Part shown: in pieces, positions 8,708 through 15,802 of the stretch | Layout: every line of letters starts with the position of its first letter | Position numbering within the stretch: the first letter of the stretch is position 1 | Source of the DNA: Paenibacillus alginolyticus DSM 5050 = NBRC 15375 | Lineage (GTDB): Bacteria > Bacillota > Bacilli > Paenibacillales > NBRC-103111 | Assembly: GCF_000422905.1 (NCBI RefSeq) | Contig: NZ_AUGY01000080.1 | Span: forward strand, 1 to 38,506 | Direction: 5' to 3' | DNA: 38,506 nt | Position numbers and translations under genes: made by a program | The notes under the pieces: model-generated | Databases searched by the model: none | What the model was told of the DNA's origin: nothing | Seen by the model: only the letters and a program-made list of their open reading frames with translations

Positions 8708-9073
8708 CTAAGAGACTTCTTGAATAATTCTTGTTGCTATCCCTTGTCTTCGGTAATTCTGTGATACATACATAAGATCTACTTGTAATTGGTCACTCTT
8801 AGCGCCTCTAAAATTATGGGCAAGGACTCCAAACCCAACAAGTAATTCATTATCAAATGAACCAACAGCAGTTCCGCCATTAATCAATTCATAATGGTAA
8901 CGTTCCTCTAATTGTCTAATTTGATCTTCATTCCACCTGCCACACTCATGATCCGTCACAACTTCGACTATGTCTGGTCCTTGTTGGACATAAATCAAAT
9001 TAATTGTTTCCGATCTATCAATCTCCTTTATCTTAACAAACTCTTCTGCGACCATCTTTCGAAAAGTAACCAT
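8708..9073 (-). CDS. GNAT-family N-acetyltransferase, short/C-terminally truncated
   Basis: A GNAT fold is recognisable from the strand before and the acetyl-CoA pyrophosphate loop in VDLMYVSQNYRRQGIATRII (R-R-Q-G-I-A). The protein ends four residues later, whereas GNAT enzymes normally continue about 40-60 residues through the last helix and beta strands (the A-N-x-A-x-x-F-Y region). The gene is therefore probably a 3'-truncated remnant, with the terminator immediately behind. ATG 9073 (MVTFRKM) is preferred because AAGGGGAAAG precedes it; an alternative TTG start at 9109 overlaps the end of the upstream DUF3024 gene. No substrate can be inferred. Confidence 0.65.
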   Translation of the reverse strand: MVTFRKMVAEEFVKIKEIDRSETINLIYVQQGPDIVEVVTDHECGRWNEDQIRQLEERYHYELINGGTAVGSFDNELLVGFGVLAHNFRGAKSDQLQVDLMYVSQNYRRQGIATRIIQEVS

Positions 9074-9099
9074 TACTTTCCCCTTCTTATAATTCGTCT

Positions 9100-9432
9100 T
9101 TATCCCCAAAACACTCCTGTATTGTCCTGATCAACTAATTGTAGTTGTTTTTCAAAATTACTATCGGGATCGATATGATCAACCCAGTGCCACTTATCCC
9201 TACTGTCTCTCCAATAGACCTTCCATACATTTGATTCTAATCTGAACTGCGCAATATCATATTGCGTCCATTCCGTACCGATATAGGGTTCTCTTTCCTC
9301 AATGAGTGTCACATTGTTCCCTCTAAATTTGTACACCATCCGAATCTGGTTGTTTAAATGTTTGGGTATCTTCTTCTCAATATATGCCTGTAAAATGTTT
9401 TCTAATCGTTTCTTTGTGAATTCGTCAAACAT
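9100..9432 (-). CDS. DUF3024 family protein
   Basis: The 110-residue soluble protein matches the DUF3024 pattern: an N-terminal helix (KKRLENILQAYIEKKIPKH), a beta strand with YKFRGNNVTLIEEREPY, then WTQYDIAQFRL, a WxVYWRDSRDKWHWVD core and the characteristic TGVFWG end. The function of the family is unknown. GAGGTGG lies just upstream of ATG 9432. It sits 26 bp upstream of the preferred start of the GNAT gene, and the two probably share a transcript. Confidence 0.8.
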   Translation of the reverse strand: MFDEFTKKRLENILQAYIEKKIPKHLNNQIRMVYKFRGNNVTLIEEREPYIGTEWTQYDIAQFRLESNVWKVYWRDSRDKWHWVDHIDPDSNFEKQLQLVDQDNTGVFWG

Positions 9433-9535
9433 AGTTCCACCTCATATTATTAAGTATAATGCGTCAGCTGCACCCTATGTGAGAGAGCTTGATTACATTA
9501 TAATAGTTAATTACCTATTAGTGATGAAAAACTTT

Positions 9536-10267
9536 TTAGCGGATGTCATTCTTCTTGCATACAATATTTCCGTTTTCTTGTAAAAGAATCAAAAATCCAT
9601 TACTTTTTAGTTCTTCACTGAGTGCTTCTGTCTTTAAATGTCTTCTTTTAGGCTTCCACCATTCATTATTAATCATAATAGTTTCATTGTATGGTCCCGG
9701 AGATATAATCCGATCATAGACAATACTAGTATCGCCACAATAATAAGTATTTTCGCCATAGGAGCGTTGTTCATCATACATGGCCGATGAGATTATGTAG
9801 TATCCAGATTTCTTCAATCCCGACTTAATTATTGCGTATAGCTTTGATCTATCGCCATCCGTTACGAGACTTTGTAAACAATAGTTATCTAGTATAAGGT
9901 CATATTCCTTATTAAGTTCTGTCATTTCTAATAAATCTTTATTAGTGTAGTTAATGTTTAAATTGCGTTTTAATGCAATCGACTTTGCAAGTTCAATTGC
10001 AGTTGGCGATATATCAATGGCATCAACTGTAAATCCCTTATTAGCTAAAAAACAGGCACCCGCGCCAGTTCCGCATCCATATTCAAACACGGTAGAATCC
10101 GTGGAAGTAACATTGATAAATTCTAATGCTCTTTCTAAAAAGGGTCTCATCATAAAATTTTCGAAATTATATAGTGTTGGATCATGATATTGATCCCATG
10201 CTTCTAAGTTGTCTCTCTTTATTTCTTGGTAAGTTTTTTCATGTTCTTCAAAATAATATTTCTCCAT
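9536..10267 (-). CDS. Class I SAM-dependent methyltransferase
   Basis: The 243-residue protein carries the Rossmann-fold motif I FEYGCGTGAG (residues 61-70), the acidic residue ending strand 2 (VDAIDISPTAIELA) and a motif II/III stretch EYDLILDNYCLQSL, as in Methyltransf_11/25 proteins. It transfers a methyl group from S-adenosylmethionine to a substrate that cannot be deduced. ATG 10267 (MEKYYFEEHEK) is chosen because AAGGAGAT lies 8 nt upstream. An upstream in-frame start at 10357 would place 30 residues of unrelated sequence in front. The coding sequence is more AT-rich than most neighbours, which may reflect transfer. Confidence 0.82.
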   Translation of the reverse strand: MEKYYFEEHEKTYQEIKRDNLEAWDQYHDPTLYNFENFMMRPFLERALEFINVTSTDSTVFEYGCGTGAGACFLANKGFTVDAIDISPTAIELAKSIALKRNLNINYTNKDLLEMTELNKEYDLILDNYCLQSLVTDGDRSKLYAIIKSGLKKSGYYIISSAMYDEQRSYGENTYYCGDTSIVYDRIISPGPYNETIMINNEWWKPKRRHLKTEALSEELKSNGFLILLQENGNIVCKKNDIR

Positions 10268-10376
10268 TTGATAGATCTCCTTATATGTACAGATAATTTC
10301 CGATAAATTATTATTAATTCTATTAATTCCAATATATCCCTGCACTTGATTTACCACTCACTTAATTTACAAAAGC

Positions 10377-10401
10377 AAAAAGGAGCTGCCACGGCAGCCC
10401 C
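10377..10401 (-). terminator. Rho-independent terminator after the serine hydrolase gene
   Basis: The minus strand reads GGGGCTGCC-GT-GGCAGCTCC followed by five T residues (10377-10381). It lies about 24 bp after the stop codon at 10425. Confidence 0.85.
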
Positions 10402-10424
10402 TTCATTATTCTATAAACTTATTA

Positions 10425-11657
10425 CTACTCTAACCCCATTTTAAAAGCCTCAATAGCCTGACCCAACCCAGCAAAAGCTTCCGAATTCTCTGAAATCGGC
10501 TTACCCGATCGAATAGCCCCAACTACATGGTTCAGCAGTAGTTCCGGCATGTCCACATCCGCCGAATGCGCTGTAGCTGCAACGACTAATTGCAGATCAG
10601 GAACAACAAATATGCGTCTTCCGCCTGAACCAGATGCATAAAACATTTCATGTTGCTTTTTGCTTCCTCTGACTAGCCCCTGAGCCAATGGCTTGGACCA
10701 CCAATAATAGCCATAACCACCTTGTGTACCATTACTATAATTGAGGAATATGCGCTTAGTCACCGACTCACGGATCCATGACTTCGGCATAATGGTCTTG
10801 TCTTCCCATTGGCCTTCCTTCAGATACAGATAGCCAATTTTGGCCATGTCTCTTAACGTTAAAGCCATAGCCCAAGCCCCAATCGTACAGCCCTCAGGAT
10901 CATGATTCCAGTGTACATCTGTTATCCCAAGCGGTTCGAATAAGCGGGATTTGGCATAGTCAAACATGGACTCACCTGTTACCTTTTGCAATACAGCAGA
11001 CAGAAGATGTGCATCACCATTGCTGTAATTAAACATTGCACCAGGCTGGTTCTTAGCCGGACATTTCAGAACATATTGCACCCAGTCCGATGAGTACATC
11101 ATTTCGGTTGAGGATTGTTCATTTTCATTGTTCCACGCTAGCCCCGAGGTCATAGAAAGCAAATGCTTTAACATGATCTTTGATTTCAATGGATCACTTT
11201 CTAGTTCAGGAAAAAAAGCAGCAAGCCTCTGATCCAGACTGATCAGCTTACGCTCAGACAAGGCAATACCGATCAAAGCGGACGTCACGCTTTTGGTCAC
11301 GGACTTCACATCCTGCGGCAAATCTGCTTGGGTACTCTCATTATACGCTTCCGCAACCAAATGCCCGTTACGAATCACCGCCACACTATGTACCTGCTGG
11401 TCGCGAAAAACCTCGAGCATCTTGGCCAGTGCAGCCGAGTTCATCCCCTGCGCCTCAGGCGTAGACGTTTTCCAACCTTGAGTAGGCCAATCATTAGCCT
11501 TATTTGAAGAAATACTATCCGAATTGATAGTCATTTGTGGAATCGAATTGTTCAAAAAATGAACTTGTTTATTTTGGGTTCCAGACGCTGACAAAGAAAG
11601 GGCCGCTGTTTTATTTCCACTTCCGACAAGTGGTTTATTTTTATTATTATTTTTCAT
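10425..11657 (-). CDS. Serine hydrolase of the beta-lactamase/class C family
   Basis: The 410-residue protein contains the SxxK motif S-V-T-K at 119-122 and a Y-S-N motif at 211-213. It also has the conserved region ISLDQRLAAFFPEL and a late GSGGRRIFVVPDLQLVV segment typical of EstB/DD-peptidase-like beta-lactamase family enzymes. These hydrolyse esters, amides or D-amino-acid peptides; the true substrate is unknown. There is no signal peptide. The first 55 residues are polar and low-complexity (MKNNNKNKPLVGSGNKT), which suggests a cytoplasmic protein or an unusual export route. GGAAGGAAAG precedes ATG 11657. Four 11-bp-spaced repeats lie in the divergent promoter region upstream. Confidence 0.85.
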   Translation of the reverse strand: MKNNNKNKPLVGSGNKTAALSLSASGTQNKQVHFLNNSIPQMTINSDSISSNKANDWPTQGWKTSTPEAQGMNSAALAKMLEVFRDQQVHSVAVIRNGHLVAEAYNESTQADLPQDVKSVTKSVTSALIGIALSERKLISLDQRLAAFFPELESDPLKSKIMLKHLLSMTSGLAWNNENEQSSTEMMYSSDWVQYVLKCPAKNQPGAMFNYSNGDAHLLSAVLQKVTGESMFDYAKSRLFEPLGITDVHWNHDPEGCTIGAWAMALTLRDMAKIGYLYLKEGQWEDKTIMPKSWIRESVTKRIFLNYSNGTQGGYGYYWWSKPLAQGLVRGSKKQHEMFYASGSGGRRIFVVPDLQLVVAATAHSADVDMPELLLNHVVGAIRSGKPISENSEAFAGLGQAIEAFKMGLE

Positions 11658-11740
11658 TTCTATCTTTCCTTCCAGTATGGTTTTTAGCCCCCTGTGCTAT
11701 GTATTTTACATGATAAGTGTGAAGTAAATATGGCTTAAAC

Positions 11741-11780
11741 CTTAATAGAACCTTAATATTAGCTGAACGTTTGCTGAATT
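11741..11780. promoter_or_regulatory. Four direct repeats with exact 11-bp period (OmpR/PhoB-type box)
   Basis: Heptamers CTTAATA, CTTAATA, CTGAACG and CTGAATT begin at 11741, 11752, 11763 and 11774, each separated by 4 bp. An 11-bp direct-repeat spacing is the known layout of sites bound by OmpR/PhoB-family response regulators. The array lies between the divergent serine hydrolase and P-loop kinase genes. Confidence 0.55.
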
Positions 11781-11856
11781 TCATGTGATTCGAGCCCCAT
11801 ATGTTACAATATTCGTACAAATCCCCTTAAAAGGAAACTTTATTCGGAGGTTAGTC

Positions 11857-12444
11857 ATGCGAAAACTCATATTTTTCATAGGTCCTGCCGGTGCAGGGAA
11901 AACGACACTTGCCAAAGCATGGGCACGTAAGCATGGCGGAGCTTTTCTGGACATGGATACGCTGCTCCGACCCGCGGCTGAAGCGATCATGACCCTTGCT
12001 GGACAAGACCCGAATGACCGGGACTCTCCCACATACAAGACATACTGTCGCGATTTGGGATACCGCATAACAATGGACGCAGCACTTGAGAATCTCGAAC
12101 TAGGCTTAGATGCCATTGTAGTCGGACCTTTTACCAAAGAACTTGCTGATCCGTTTTGGCTGGAAAAGGAGCTTTCAAACGTTGGTGCTACGATTAACGA
12201 TGTGTGCGTTAAGGCTGTTTTTGTCTATTTACCAAGCGAGGAAGCCTACCAAGAACGTATACGGACAAGAGGCTCCGCTTTGGATGTGTGGAAGCTGGAC
12301 AACTGGAAGCATTTCAGCCAGTCGCTCGTTCGCAGGGAAATCAAATGGCTAATTGATCCCTCTTCCATTCTCTATTTCGATAATTCAGGACCGCTTTCAT
12401 CTGTAAAGTTAGATGATCTTGAGAATTTCATGTTAAAAAGCTAA
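11857..12444 (+). CDS. P-loop kinase/ATPase (AAA_33-like)
   Basis: The 195-residue protein opens with MRKLIFFIGPAGAGKTTLAKA, a Walker A loop at residues 9-16 followed by an aspartate pair (FLDMDTL), as in small-molecule kinases such as shikimate, gluconate or chloramphenicol kinase-like P-loop proteins. Later features are FVYLPSEEAYQERIRTRGSALDVWKLDNW, which resembles a lid arginine region. The substrate is unknown. ATG 11857 is supported by CGGAGG seven bases upstream; a longer frame from 11785 lacks a ribosome site. The gene is divergent from the serine hydrolase and shares the regulatory repeat region. Confidence 0.75.
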   Translation: MRKLIFFIGPAGAGKTTLAKAWARKHGGAFLDMDTLLRPAAEAIMTLAGQDPNDRDSPTYKTYCRDLGYRITMDAALENLELGLDAIVVGPFTKELADPFWLEKELSNVGATINDVCVKAVFVYLPSEEAYQERIRTRGSALDVWKLDNWKHFSQSLVRREIKWLIDPSSILYFDNSGPLSSVKLDDLENFMLKS

Positions 12445-12475
12445 AAGATCCAAACTACAATATTGACAATATCAA

Positions 12476-12527
12476 TTTGTAAAGTCGTTTTTTTAATTGA
12501 CCTCACTTTACAAAATACTTCTATAAA
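12476..12527 (+). promoter_or_regulatory. Promoter with inverted repeat upstream of the LacI-type regulator
   Basis: TTTGTAAAGT (12476-12485) and ACTTTACAAA (12505-12514) are perfect 10-bp inverted repeats separated by 19 bp. A possible promoter, TTGACC at 12497 and TATAAA at 12522 (19-bp spacing), overlaps the right arm. A second small palindrome, ATATTG-A-CAATAT, precedes at about 12460-12472. This suggests autoregulation, but the regulator that binds is inferred. Confidence 0.45.
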
Positions 12528-12576
12528 TATAAAATACAAATAGGATCTACATACTTCTCAAGGGGCCATACGTAAA

Positions 12577-13599
12577 ATGAACTCGAAAACCTCCATGCAA
12601 GACATCGCGGATAAGTTGGGCATTTCCAAGAATGCCGTCTCCTTGGCCCTTAATAATAAAGCTGGCGTCAGTGAAGAATTGCGCTTTCGTATTTTTGAAG
12701 CAGCTAATCAGTTGAACTACCGGACAGATTCGAAAACGAAAAAGAAACGCGGGAACCTGCTCGTCTTAATCCCTGAAAACATTCGTAATGATAAAATTTT
12801 CTACTACGAAGTGTTCTGGTCCATTGAAAAAAGAGCCAAAGAACATGGCTACAACGCCATTATCTGCGGTGTTACACAAGAGATGGAGGATCAACTCATC
12901 CTGCCGGAGCTTTATCATGAAATAGATTTTCAAGGCATGCTCCTAGTTGGTGTCCTTCACCTTAACTATGTTCGAAAACTTTTTGACTTGGGAATTCCCC
13001 TCGTCTCTGTGGATCATTATTACGATAGCTTACAGCTTGACGCCGTTGTGACAGCGAATGCCGAAGAGGCTTACAAAATCGTCTCCCATCTTATCGACAA
13101 AGGTCACAAGCAGATTGGATTTATCGGTGCGATTAGTAAGTCGAAGAGCTTCAAAGAACGCTGGTCCGGATACCAAAATGCCATGTCCGATGCAGAGCTG
13201 GCAATCGATATGAATCACAATATCATCAATATCATCAATCCCTCACCACTGGAGGAGCTAAATTTCACCCCCGCCCAGATAGCAGATCATCTCGATGCGA
13301 TGACTTCCATGCCGACAGCTTGGTTTTGTGCAGATGATCGCATTGCGATTTCCTTCATTCAAATCCTTATATCCAAAGGCTACAAGGTACCGGCGGATAT
13401 TTCTGTTGTTGGGTTTGGCGACATTGAAGCGGCTCAACTGATTGCGCCTCGTCTAACGACGATCCAAGTGCAGCTGGAAAAGCTCGGCTATGAAGCCGTG
13501 GATTTTCTCATTCGCAAAATTGACTTCGGCGGAAGCCCTGCGAAGGTTTCCATCTATGGAGAACTCATTGAGCGTGATTCTTGTAAAATGTTGGGATAA
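12577..13599 (+). CDS. LacI/GalR family transcriptional regulator
   Basis: The 340-residue protein has the LacI helix-turn-helix at residues 5-26 (TSMQDIADKLGISKNAVSLALN), followed by the hinge region. A periplasmic-binding-protein-like effector domain (about 62-335) has typical motifs: FQGMLLVG, PLVSVDH, GHKQIGFIG, AWFCADDRIAIS and VPADISVVGFGD. Family knowledge makes it a sugar- or metabolite-responsive repressor acting as a dimer. No sugar operon adjoins it, so its targets are distant or limited to itself, as the inverted repeat at 12476-12514 suggests. AAGGGG lies about 14 bases before the ATG. A terminator follows. Confidence 0.92.
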   Translation: MNSKTSMQDIADKLGISKNAVSLALNNKAGVSEELRFRIFEAANQLNYRTDSKTKKKRGNLLVLIPENIRNDKIFYYEVFWSIEKRAKEHGYNAIICGVTQEMEDQLILPELYHEIDFQGMLLVGVLHLNYVRKLFDLGIPLVSVDHYYDSLQLDAVVTANAEEAYKIVSHLIDKGHKQIGFIGAISKSKSFKERWSGYQNAMSDAELAIDMNHNIINIINPSPLEELNFTPAQIADHLDAMTSMPTAWFCADDRIAISFIQILISKGYKVPADISVVGFGDIEAAQLIAPRLTTIQVQLEKLGYEAVDFLIRKIDFGGSPAKVSIYGELIERDSCKMLG

Positions 13600-13668
13600 A
13601 GATAATATATTCAACTCCACTATCTACCGGATATTGTTATAATTTCGTTAGACGAAGAACGTTCTTGA

Positions 13669-13694
13669 GCCCTGTGGCGCAAGGGCGTTTTTTT
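13669..13694 (+). terminator. Rho-independent terminator after the LacI-type gene
   Basis: GCCCT-GTGGCGCA-AGGGC, then G and seven T residues, lies about 70 bp beyond the regulator stop codon and about 28 bp before the next start. Confidence 0.75.
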
Positions 13695-13721
13695 ATTCTT
13701 TTATAAGGAGGCAATTGCCAA

Positions 13722-14138
13722 ATGCCATTTGAACAGGCACATCAATTGTTTATAGAAAACCATCATGCTCGCAGAAGCGGTGAAAGAAAGGGGCGTTTAA
13801 TGAGGGGACACAATTATGCGGAAAAGCTGCTGCTCCAACTGGTGTGGTGGCCGCTATTTGGAAACTTCGACAACCTGCTGGTCATCGGACCTCATCTCCT
13901 CCGCAATTTAGCAACCACCTCTATCTCTCCAGAAGAAAAGGAAGTCCTCAGGTTAGCAGTAAACTTAGGAAAGCCAATTCGCCCTAAGGATATCATCCTG
14001 CATAGTGATGTAAATTTTCGGACAGCACGCAAATGGCTATATGGTTTAGTCGAAAAAGGCATCCTGCGATCCATAACGTGCGACAAATATGCCTGTTACT
14101 ATGAGTTGAAGGAAGGTGCTTGGCAGCATTTGATTTAA
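13722..14138 (+). pseudogene. Internally deleted DUF559-like endonuclease-type protein
   Basis: The 138-residue product begins MPFEQAHQLFIENHHARRSG and continues through LVWWPLFGNFDNL. From memory this is the start of a common Paenibacillus family of about 220-250 residues with a DUF559/PD-(D/E)XK-like nuclease core (a region ending in an E-x-K motif). Here that start is joined directly to the family's C-terminal winged-helix-like part (PEEKEVLRLAVNLGKPIRP...FRTARKWLYGLVEKGILR). About 100 central residues, including the presumed active site, appear deleted while the frame is kept. AAGGAGG precedes ATG 13722, so it may still be expressed as a small DNA-binding-like protein. The family assignment was not checked by search. 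Confidence 0.5.
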
Positions 14139-14450
14139 TGGTATGGGTTGATGCCTTATCGTTTAATACTAGTTGGGGACAATCAGTATCGAGCAACCAC
14201 GTTCCAGACATGCATCAAATCGGGGCAACTTTACTTGGCATCTTGCCGATGAGCAGGCTCCACCAATCTGGTACCCTCCGATTGAGGATCCACAAGTTTA
14301 TATCAGTCCAATCTGTAGCCCTGCTACGATTCACAAAGTACAACAATGCTGTGCAAGTTGAGCAAAACATGTGTACGAACACTGTTTTAACATTGTTTAA
14401 TTAACTTACAAGTTATACAATGAATAAAAACATTAGAATGAGGTTCCACT
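14139..14450. other. Intergenic region with candidate promoter of the ArsR-like gene
   Basis: No gene is seen. The 3' part is AT-rich and contains ATTGTTTAATTAAC at 14392-14405, identical to a 14-mer at 4771-4784 upstream of the secreted-protein gene. A shadow open frame covers part of the region but lacks a ribosome site. Confidence 0.4.
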
Positions 14451-15359
14451 ATGCAAATTGAGGTTTCTACCAAAAATATGTACTTCTTAGAATGTTTCTC
14501 TTCGGAAACCCGCGTGAAAATCATTGAGCTGCTGGGTGAAGAACCTTTGAACATTAAACAATTATCACAGCGGCTGGAGATTTCATCTGCCATCGTGACT
14601 AAGCATATCCAGAAGCTAGAACAGGCCGGAATTGTTACGTCTGAAAGTATGACCGGTGTTCGTGGGACACAGAAAGTATGTTATTTGCAGCTCGAGCAAG
14701 CGATGCTTCAGTTCAAAGCAAAGAAGCCGTATGAACATCCGACGAATACGATATCAATTCCGGTTGGCCAATACTCATCCTTTGAGGTGAAACCTACGTG
14801 CGGTCTGGCTTCGCCTACGCAAATCATCGGCGTCATTGATGACCCCAGATATTTCTCTGATCCCCAACATGTGCATGCAGGCATCCTTTGGTTCGGGAGT
14901 GGCTATGTTGAATATAGAATCCCTAACTTTTTTCACAGCAATCAGAAGCTTCGTTCGATGGAAATTTCTTTTGAAATCTGTTCTGAGGCCCCGGGATTTA
15001 ACGAGAATTGGCCGTCCGATATTTCATTCTTTATCAACGAGATTCCACTAGGTCAGTGGACAAGCCCTGGCGATTTTGGAAAACAAAGAGGCGTGCTATC
15101 CCCGGATTGGTGGGGAAATGGTTTCACTCAGCACGGTCTTTTGAAAATCATCACCGTCAATCCGCAAGGCTCTTTCTTGGACGGAACGAAGATTTCTGAC
15201 GTCACCATCCAAGACTTAAATATTTCTTTCGCAAAAGACATCCATTTTCGAATTGCATCCTTAGAAGACTCCACAAACTGCGGCGGCATTACTTTGTTCG
15301 GCAAGCAATTTGGAAACTATGAGCAAGATATCGTAGTTACAATGCATGAGGACAAGTAG
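14451..15359 (+). CDS. ArsR-type HTH regulator with beta-rich C-terminal domain
   Basis: Residues 10-75 form a winged helix-turn-helix of the ArsR/SmtB type (SSETRVKIIELLGEEPLNIKQL...ISSAIVTKHIQKLEQAGIV). The remaining about 200 residues are rich in beta strands and aromatic residues (GILWFGSGYVEYRIPNFF, DISFFINEIPLGQWTSPGDFG, SPDWWGNGFTQHG) and look like a jelly-roll, perhaps carbohydrate-binding, sensor. Regulators of this architecture occur in Paenibacillus; their ligands are, as far as I know, not established. There is no metal-binding Cys cluster in the HTH, so metal sensing is unlikely. It is followed by a non-coding GC-rich repeat region. Confidence 0.75.
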   Translation: MQIEVSTKNMYFLECFSSETRVKIIELLGEEPLNIKQLSQRLEISSAIVTKHIQKLEQAGIVTSESMTGVRGTQKVCYLQLEQAMLQFKAKKPYEHPTNTISIPVGQYSSFEVKPTCGLASPTQIIGVIDDPRYFSDPQHVHAGILWFGSGYVEYRIPNFFHSNQKLRSMEISFEICSEAPGFNENWPSDISFFINEIPLGQWTSPGDFGKQRGVLSPDWWGNGFTQHGLLKIITVNPQGSFLDGTKISDVTIQDLNISFAKDIHFRIASLEDSTNCGGITLFGKQFGNYEQDIVVTMHEDK

Positions 15360-15372
15360 GATCAAATAGCTA

Positions 15373-15540
15373 ATGAGCCCCCGTAGGTTGCAGCGCGGGG
15401 CGAAAGGTAGGGTCGCTGGCCGAGGTGCTACGGGGCTTCGGCCGGGTACTGGCAGAGGTGCTGCCAGTGGAGCTCGCAGGGGTGCCGACCGCGGTACTTG
15501 CCGTAGTGCCAGCCTTAGCACAACCGGCGAGTCGCAAGTA
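15373..15540. repeat. GC-rich degenerate minisatellite-like region
   Basis: Between two ordinary genes lies a strongly GC-rich stretch built from loosely repeated pieces such as GAGGTGCTACGGGG, GAGGTGCTGCCAG, GGGGTGCCGACCG and GTAGTGCC, spaced roughly 12-24 bp. Open frames on both strands translate to low-complexity Arg/Gly/Ala/Pro sequence and have no ribosome site, so they are not called. The composition differs sharply from the AT-rich flank starting at about 15585. Confidence 0.6.
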
Positions 15541-15684
15541 GTAGCGACAATTAAATGTCGGCCAATTTCCACTGGGCTCCCCACTTAAATTGACAAAAAT
15601 AAAATGTCAAGTAAATCCCCCATCCACAAATATATTTCAAAATAAATATACACCTCCCCATATTGACACTAAACTTGACAGCAA

Positions 15685-15726
15685 AAAAGCACTTGTACAA
15701 TTTGAGCCAAAGTACGGTGCTTTTCG
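15685..15726. terminator. Hairpin between convergent genes, likely bidirectional terminator
   Basis: AAAAGCAC-TT-GTAC pairs with GTAC-GG-TGCTTTT around a loop of about 13 bases. A-rich and T-rich flanks occur on both sides, between the plus-strand ArsR-like gene and the minus-strand glycosyltransferase gene. The rest of 15541-15802 shows only AT-rich sequence and a TTGACA/TGTCAA inverted repeat near 15588-15610. Confidence 0.55.
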
Positions 15727-15802
15727 AAGGGGAAAAAGAGGGAGAAACGTGCTTCCAAAACAAAACTAACTTTACATCGATGGTTGATGATGATCCAACT
15801 TA

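Noticed and set aside
9433..9535. Possible terminator or RNA between the methyltransferase and DUF3024 genes
   Set aside because: AT-rich sequence with no convincing hairpin plus T run.
14120..14404. Two plus-strand open frames after the deleted endonuclease gene
   Set aside because: No ribosome site, no protein-like pattern, and they overlap the likely promoter of the ArsR-like gene.
15261..15588. Open frames on both strands in the GC-rich island
   Set aside because: Low-complexity Arg/Gly/Ala or Pro/Ala products caused by base composition, with no ribosome site; the minus frame also overlaps the ArsR-like gene.
15551..15763. 70-codon minus-strand frame in AT-rich sequence
   Set aside because: No ribosome site, and it spans the terminator-like hairpin; the translation resembles random AT-rich sequence.
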